Assembly (NCBI GenBank): GCA_021531385.1
Contig: JAFBIR010000015.1
Span: forward strand, 1 to 64,000
Reading direction: 5' to 3'
Source of the DNA: Parabacteroides distasonis
GTDB lineage: Bacteria > Bacteroidota > Bacteroidia > Bacteroidales > Tannerellaceae
DNA length: 64,000 nucleotides
The number at the start of each line of letters is the position of its first letter. Within the stretch, counting starts at the first letter, position 1. Positions 60,742 to 64,000 of the stretch are shown piece by piece. Below the pieces are notes generated by a model, which did no database searches, had not been told where the DNA came from, and saw nothing but the letters and a program-made list of their open reading frames with translations. The position numbers and the translations under genes are program-made.

Positions 60742-61491
60742 CTAAACGACATCTGGATTTTCTGGTTCCGGCTCACCCTCTACGGTCAAGAGTGGGGCGA
60801 ACGTATAGCTGCGAGGATCCTTCAGCAGCTTGTTTCCCGAAGTGAACTGAGAAGTGATTGTCAGTTGATAATCGCCCGGAGCCAACGCAGGCAACAGCAC
60901 GGTCAGCTGAGACGGGTTGTTATGCACCAAGAGGCGCACCTTCTGCTGCTCGCTGCTGCCCACCTTCGTGAAGAAGACACCATTGGAGGGATTCTCTCCG
61001 GCGATCTTGATGTTCACACCGTTGATCACCAAGTTGCTGCCCGACGTGATGCGTCCGTTGGTCTCATTCAGCAGCGGATCATAGACGCTGTTGATCGTGA
61101 TGCCACCGGCTGCCGCACGGGTCTTCACCTCCACTTCAGTCAATGCCTTGCGCATCGCTCCGCTTGCCGAGAAGCCCACCGCCAATTTATGCTTGGCCGG
61201 GTCGAACGGAGCGCTCTCGCCATCGAAACTGCCACTGACAGATACGGAGAAAACGCCCAACCCCGTGTTGACTGTCTTGCCGGAAGCCAACAGGTCGATG
61301 CGCTTCTTATCCGCCAGATCCAGGATGTTCATGATCGTCTCGGGACGATACTCCGTGCGCTCCTTGCAAATCTCGTCGGCCACCGTCTGGTTGTCCGCCG
61401 ATCCCGTAGTAGATACCTTACCGGTATAATCACCCTTCTTCTCTGTCAACACATTGTCGTACAGATCTACAGTCAATGAATTATTTGCCAT
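60742..61491 (-). CDS. HU-like DNA-binding / DUF4469 protein
   Basis: A 249-residue protein with an HU/IHF-like N-terminal domain (about 1-125: SLTVDLYDNVLTEKKGDYTGKV, TGLGVFSVSVSGSF) and a C-terminal DUF4469 domain (about 130-240) of IPT/TG-like beta-sandwich type. No signal peptide, so cytoplasmic. Bacteroidetes encode many such proteins, often beside surface-protein loci, with unknown role. A remnant copy lies 2.5 kb away. Confidence 0.85.
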   Translation of the reverse strand: MANNSLTVDLYDNVLTEKKGDYTGKVSTTGSADNQTVADEICKERTEYRPETIMNILDLADKKRIDLLASGKTVNTGLGVFSVSVSGSFDGESAPFDPAKHKLAVGFSASGAMRKALTEVEVKTRAAAGGITINSVYDPLLNETNGRITSGSNLVINGVNIKIAGENPSNGVFFTKVGSSEQQKVRLLVHNNPSQLTVLLPALAPGDYQLTITSQFTSGNKLLKDPRSYTFAPLLTVEGEPEPENPDVV

Positions 61492-61587
61492 AGTACTTAT
61501 GATTTAAAAGATTAATAAATAGCTTCACCCTTGCGAGTGAAACCGTTGACTGAAAAATTCTCCTCTGTTCTAGCATTCAGGTCGATC

Positions 61588-61641
61588 AAAAAGGAGGAAG
61601 ACTGATTTGGGACCATCACAACCCACAACCAGGCTTCCTCC
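61588..61641 (-). terminator. Terminator after the pectin-lyase-fold gene
   Basis: GGAGGAAG / CTTCCTCC arms with a long loop, followed on the minus strand by TTTTTGATC. The remaining 61492-61719 bases show no gene. Confidence 0.7.
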
Positions 61642-61719
61642 CACACCTTAAATTGACCTAAACTAACTTTAAAAACTATTTGTCTGATTCTATATATTGA
61701 TTCGTATTCTCCGTATAAC

Positions 61720-62814
61720 TTATGGCTTTACGTATGATGCACTCTCATCTTCAGGTGTTAGGATAGGTAAATATCCAATCAATGCTGAAATGTAACCCAT
61801 TCCTCCACGCAAAGCTTTAATAAGACTGAAATTCTTTCCTTCAGAATGGAATCCCACATTTAATCCTTTGAAATAAGATTGAAGTGGACCATCTTTCACA
61901 TGTATAGCTGTCTGAAAAGCGCCTATTCCCGTGTACCAAAAGCAAAAACAATCAGTTAATTGTGCTGTTGAGGAAGATTTTAGAAGAAATCCTGTAGCCA
62001 TCTGATCACTATAACAGAAATGAAGCCAATTGTTTCCATCTTCTAACACAAACCCACAACTTGACTCATAGTCTTGCTCTTGACCGAAGATATAAAGCGG
62101 ATGAATATTGCGTAAACTATTACCAGCAGCTTTAAGCCATACACCTTTGTTTACTGAAGCAATACGCATATTTGTCAACGTATTGTCATAACCTTCCACT
62201 AAAACACCTATCGCATTACTACAATTGTTGCCCACAATGTTCACATCTCTAATATCAGCATCAGAAGAGCCATTATTAGCGCCATATTTTATATGTACAC
62301 CAATCCGTGTATGCTTAATTGAAACCTCTCTAATGTATGTTTCACGTCCTCCATCAATGGACACTCCATCTGCCACATTTGATCCATCAATAATTCCTCC
62401 AGTAAGGCCATAATTACTACCAGGTATAGTTATATCATTGGCTGGATGAATAGTGCCAAGCTGCACCAGAGCGTTGCCATGTTCCCAGTCTTTTGTTGCC
62501 TTTAGACAGGCATAATTAGACAATACCAATGACACACTTCGTAGAGGATCAGCAGGTGTCTTTATAGGATGTGAGAGTAAATACACTCCATCAGGAAAGA
62601 ACAATGTACGCCCTGGATTTTCATCGATAGCCCGCTGAATAGCATCAGCCAAGTCTCGATCGCTTCCCGGCTGCGCATAGTTAGTAATAAGCAAGTATCC
62701 CTCAGGCTTCATTTGTTTTTTTGCATACGCACTGAGAGGGACATTGAGTCCGAGCATAGCTAACAATAGCATATATTGCAAGATGCTGTGTATATTTCTT
62801 ATGTTCTTAACCAT
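61720..62814 (-). CDS. Pectin-lyase-fold (Pectate_lyase_3-like) protein
   Basis: A 364-residue secreted protein (signal peptide ending SAYA) of the parallel beta-helix type. DLADAIQRAIDENPGRTLFFPDGVYLLSHPI is the start of many GH28-related and phage-tail-like beta helices; repeated rungs follow (GGIIDGSNVADGVSIDG, IREVSIKHTRIGVHI, IRDVNIVGNN). No clear polygalacturonase Asp set, so lyase or hydrolase activity is not assured. It follows a SusD gene on the same strand. Confidence 0.8.
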   Translation of the reverse strand: MVKNIRNIHSILQYMLLLAMLGLNVPLSAYAKKQMKPEGYLLITNYAQPGSDRDLADAIQRAIDENPGRTLFFPDGVYLLSHPIKTPADPLRSVSLVLSNYACLKATKDWEHGNALVQLGTIHPANDITIPGSNYGLTGGIIDGSNVADGVSIDGGRETYIREVSIKHTRIGVHIKYGANNGSSDADIRDVNIVGNNCSNAIGVLVEGYDNTLTNMRIASVNKGVWLKAAGNSLRNIHPLYIFGQEQDYESSCGFVLEDGNNWLHFCYSDQMATGFLLKSSSTAQLTDCFCFWYTGIGAFQTAIHVKDGPLQSYFKGLNVGFHSEGKNFSLIKALRGGMGYISALIGYLPILTPEDESASYVKP

Positions 62815-62884
62815 AATGTGTTATTCTCTGTGGCTCAACACCATGTAGCTCCGTTATTAATAAAGAATTTAAAGAGTAAAACAA

Positions 62885-62933
62885 GGGGGGAACCCAATCA
62901 AAGGTTGACAATTCCCAAAGTGAGTCCCCCCTC
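62885..62933 (-). terminator. Hairpin after the partial SusD gene
   Basis: GGGGGGA / TCCCCCC arms with a long loop, then CTTGTTTTAC on the minus strand. It lies between the SusD stop codon and the pectin-lyase-fold gene. Confidence 0.55.
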
Positions 62934-62962
62934 TTAAATATACACTTTAAATGGAATGATCA

Positions 62963-64000
62963 CTACTTAAGATTATCATTCAATTGTTTATCACCAGCTG
63001 GATAGGGGAAATAAATAGATTTCTCACCCTGCCATGTCCCTGTCACTTCCACCGATTCTTTTCTGAAAATGCCTGGTGCTACTTCAACCGGTTCATTTGC
63101 TTTACGGCTATTAAATGATTCTTCAAGTCTTTCCATACGCATTTGGTCATCCCGTCGAGTGACTAAAGCAGTCCAATAACCTGCAACCTCCCAACCATGT
63201 TCTTTATATGCTGCCTCAGCAAAGTCATTACCGCTTAAACCAGGCTTTAAATCATTCAGTCCGGCACGGTGTCTGACGGTATTGATACATTCATAGGCGA
63301 GAGTATTAGGTTGACCATCCGCACGAGCCTGTGCCTCTGCATACCATAACAACACTTCTGAATAACGAATTAGCCGATGACGATGTGAATTAGTGTACCA
63401 ATCGATATTAGCGGGCTTAGTATAATCGTAGTCACCACCATCCGCACCCATTGTATAAAGACAAAACATAGGGTGTTGCTCAGGAACTCGTTCATCCCAC
63501 CAATCAACCAACTCACCCCCTTCTTGATTCCCTAAAAGAAGTTTCGGGTTATAAATCGCATCCTTTCGAGGGCCCTCTGGGAACTCTTTCCAGAAAGGAA
63601 TCTCTGCCCAGCCATCACCCCATCCTCCTAAAGACTCAAAGTATTGACAGCTTGTTAGGTTAGAATCTTCCTGACCCCAAAAACCACGTTTATACTCAAT
63701 ACCAACAACTGTTTCATTTGTATAGTTGTGACTGGTTGAATAAACATGCTTAAACTCTGGCTCCAAAATGTATTCATAAGTGCCAGCTTTCACCCCATCA
63801 ATTACAGCTTTCGCTTGCTCTGCTGCCAAGGCATAATACTGAGTCTGTTGCAATGGCCATCCAGCCATTGCCAAATAAACTGCTGCCAACGCAGATTGAG
63901 CTGCTTGTTTGGTAATGAAAATATTCACTGAACCATTATTTCTTGGCATACCTTCATATTTGGTAGGAAGCGTGTTGACACAATCCTGCAAATCTTGAAC
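62963..64000 (-). CDS. SusD/RagB-family protein, C-terminal part (cut by window edge)
   Basis: At least 345 residues of a SusD family protein; the frame runs off the right edge (VQDLQDCVNTLP...), so the signal sequence and N-terminus are missing. Typical features are the TPR-like helices (QAAQSALAAVYLAMAGWPLQQT), IRYSEVLLWYAEAQARADG and a C-terminal end WQGEKSIYFPYPAGDKQLNDNLK. A SusC gene is expected upstream, outside the window. It leads into the pectin-lyase-fold, HU-like and GH97 genes, all on the same strand. Confidence 0.9.
   Translation of the reverse strand, partial: VQDLQDCVNTLPTKYEGMPRNNGSVNIFITKQAAQSALAAVYLAMAGWPLQQTQYYALAAEQAKAVIDGVKAGTYEYILEPEFKHVYSTSHNYTNETVVGIEYKRGFWGQEDSNLTSCQYFESLGGWGDGWAEIPFWKEFPEGPRKDAIYNPKLLLGNQEGGELVDWWDERVPEQHPMFCLYTMGADGGDYDYTKPANIDWYTNSHRHRLIRYSEVLLWYAEAQARADGQPNTLAYECINTVRHRAGLNDLKPGLSGNDFAEAAYKEHGWEVAGYWTALVTRRDDQMRMERLEESFNSRKANEPVEVAPGIFRKESVEVTGTWQGEKSIYFPYPAGDKQLNDNLK

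Overview
The window looks like a chromosome segment of a gut-type Bacteroidales bacterium, most likely Parabacteroides or another Tannerellaceae. The reasons are SusC/SusD pairs, many lipoproteins with an acidic stretch after the lipobox Cys, DUF4493/PCMD/DUF4270/DUF3098/DUF3467 proteins, a C-terminal tail resembling a type IX secretion sorting domain, and Bacteroides-type promoters (TTTG, 19-21 nt, TAnnTTTG) in many gaps. The genus is inference; the order is well supported. I saw no rRNA or tRNA genes.

Layout. (1) 0.2-15.5 kb, minus strand: a seven-gene unit of surface lipoproteins (DUF4493 and PCMD domains), a small outer-membrane barrel and a giant InlB-repeat protein. (2) 15.6-16.9 kb: panD and panC. 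(3) 17.0-25.1 kb, plus strand: a tight housekeeping run (glycogen synthase, DUF4270 lipoprotein, ftsX, DUF3098, uppP, truB, queA, folK, a 66-aa basic protein), then metK behind a SAM-II riboswitch. (4) 25.3-32.1 kb: a YfcC-type transporter and rmuC, a NUDIX hydrolase, a MATE exporter behind a structured terminated leader or sRNA, and an AAA ATPase fused to a nuclease-like domain. (5) 32.3-35.9 kb: acyl-CoA dehydrogenase with etfA and etfB. (6) 36.1-44.1 kb: an EEP-family phosphatase/nuclease with a probable signal-peptide frameshift, a candidate small RNA, a SusC/SusD pair, a DUF3467 protein and guaB. (7) 44.1-64 kb: an accessory glycan-degradation region with a GH36 alpha-galactosidase, a sialate O-acetylesterase-like protein, a GH43 gene broken by one TGA, two paralogous GH97 enzymes, a sialidase-like protein, an acetylxylan-esterase-like protein, a second GH43, a Gfo/Idh/MocA oxidoreductase, an HU-like/DUF4469 protein, a pectin-lyase-fold protein and the C-terminal part of a SusD running off the right edge.

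The accessory region is a mosaic of duplications and deletions. It holds two copies of an Rpn-type PD-(D/E)XK transposase (one with an internal deletion), two copies of a ~166-bp element (one with perfect 17-bp terminal inverted repeats), and remnants of GH97, GH43 and HU-like genes lying beside their intact relatives.

The most unusual signal is a set of four intergenic arrays, far apart in the window, made of tandem 22- or 23-bp units. Each unit is a small imperfect palindrome. Stem sequences differ between and within arrays while the complementary arms, the period and often a central CCG are kept. They contain no spacers and are not CRISPR. I do not recognise them as a named element.
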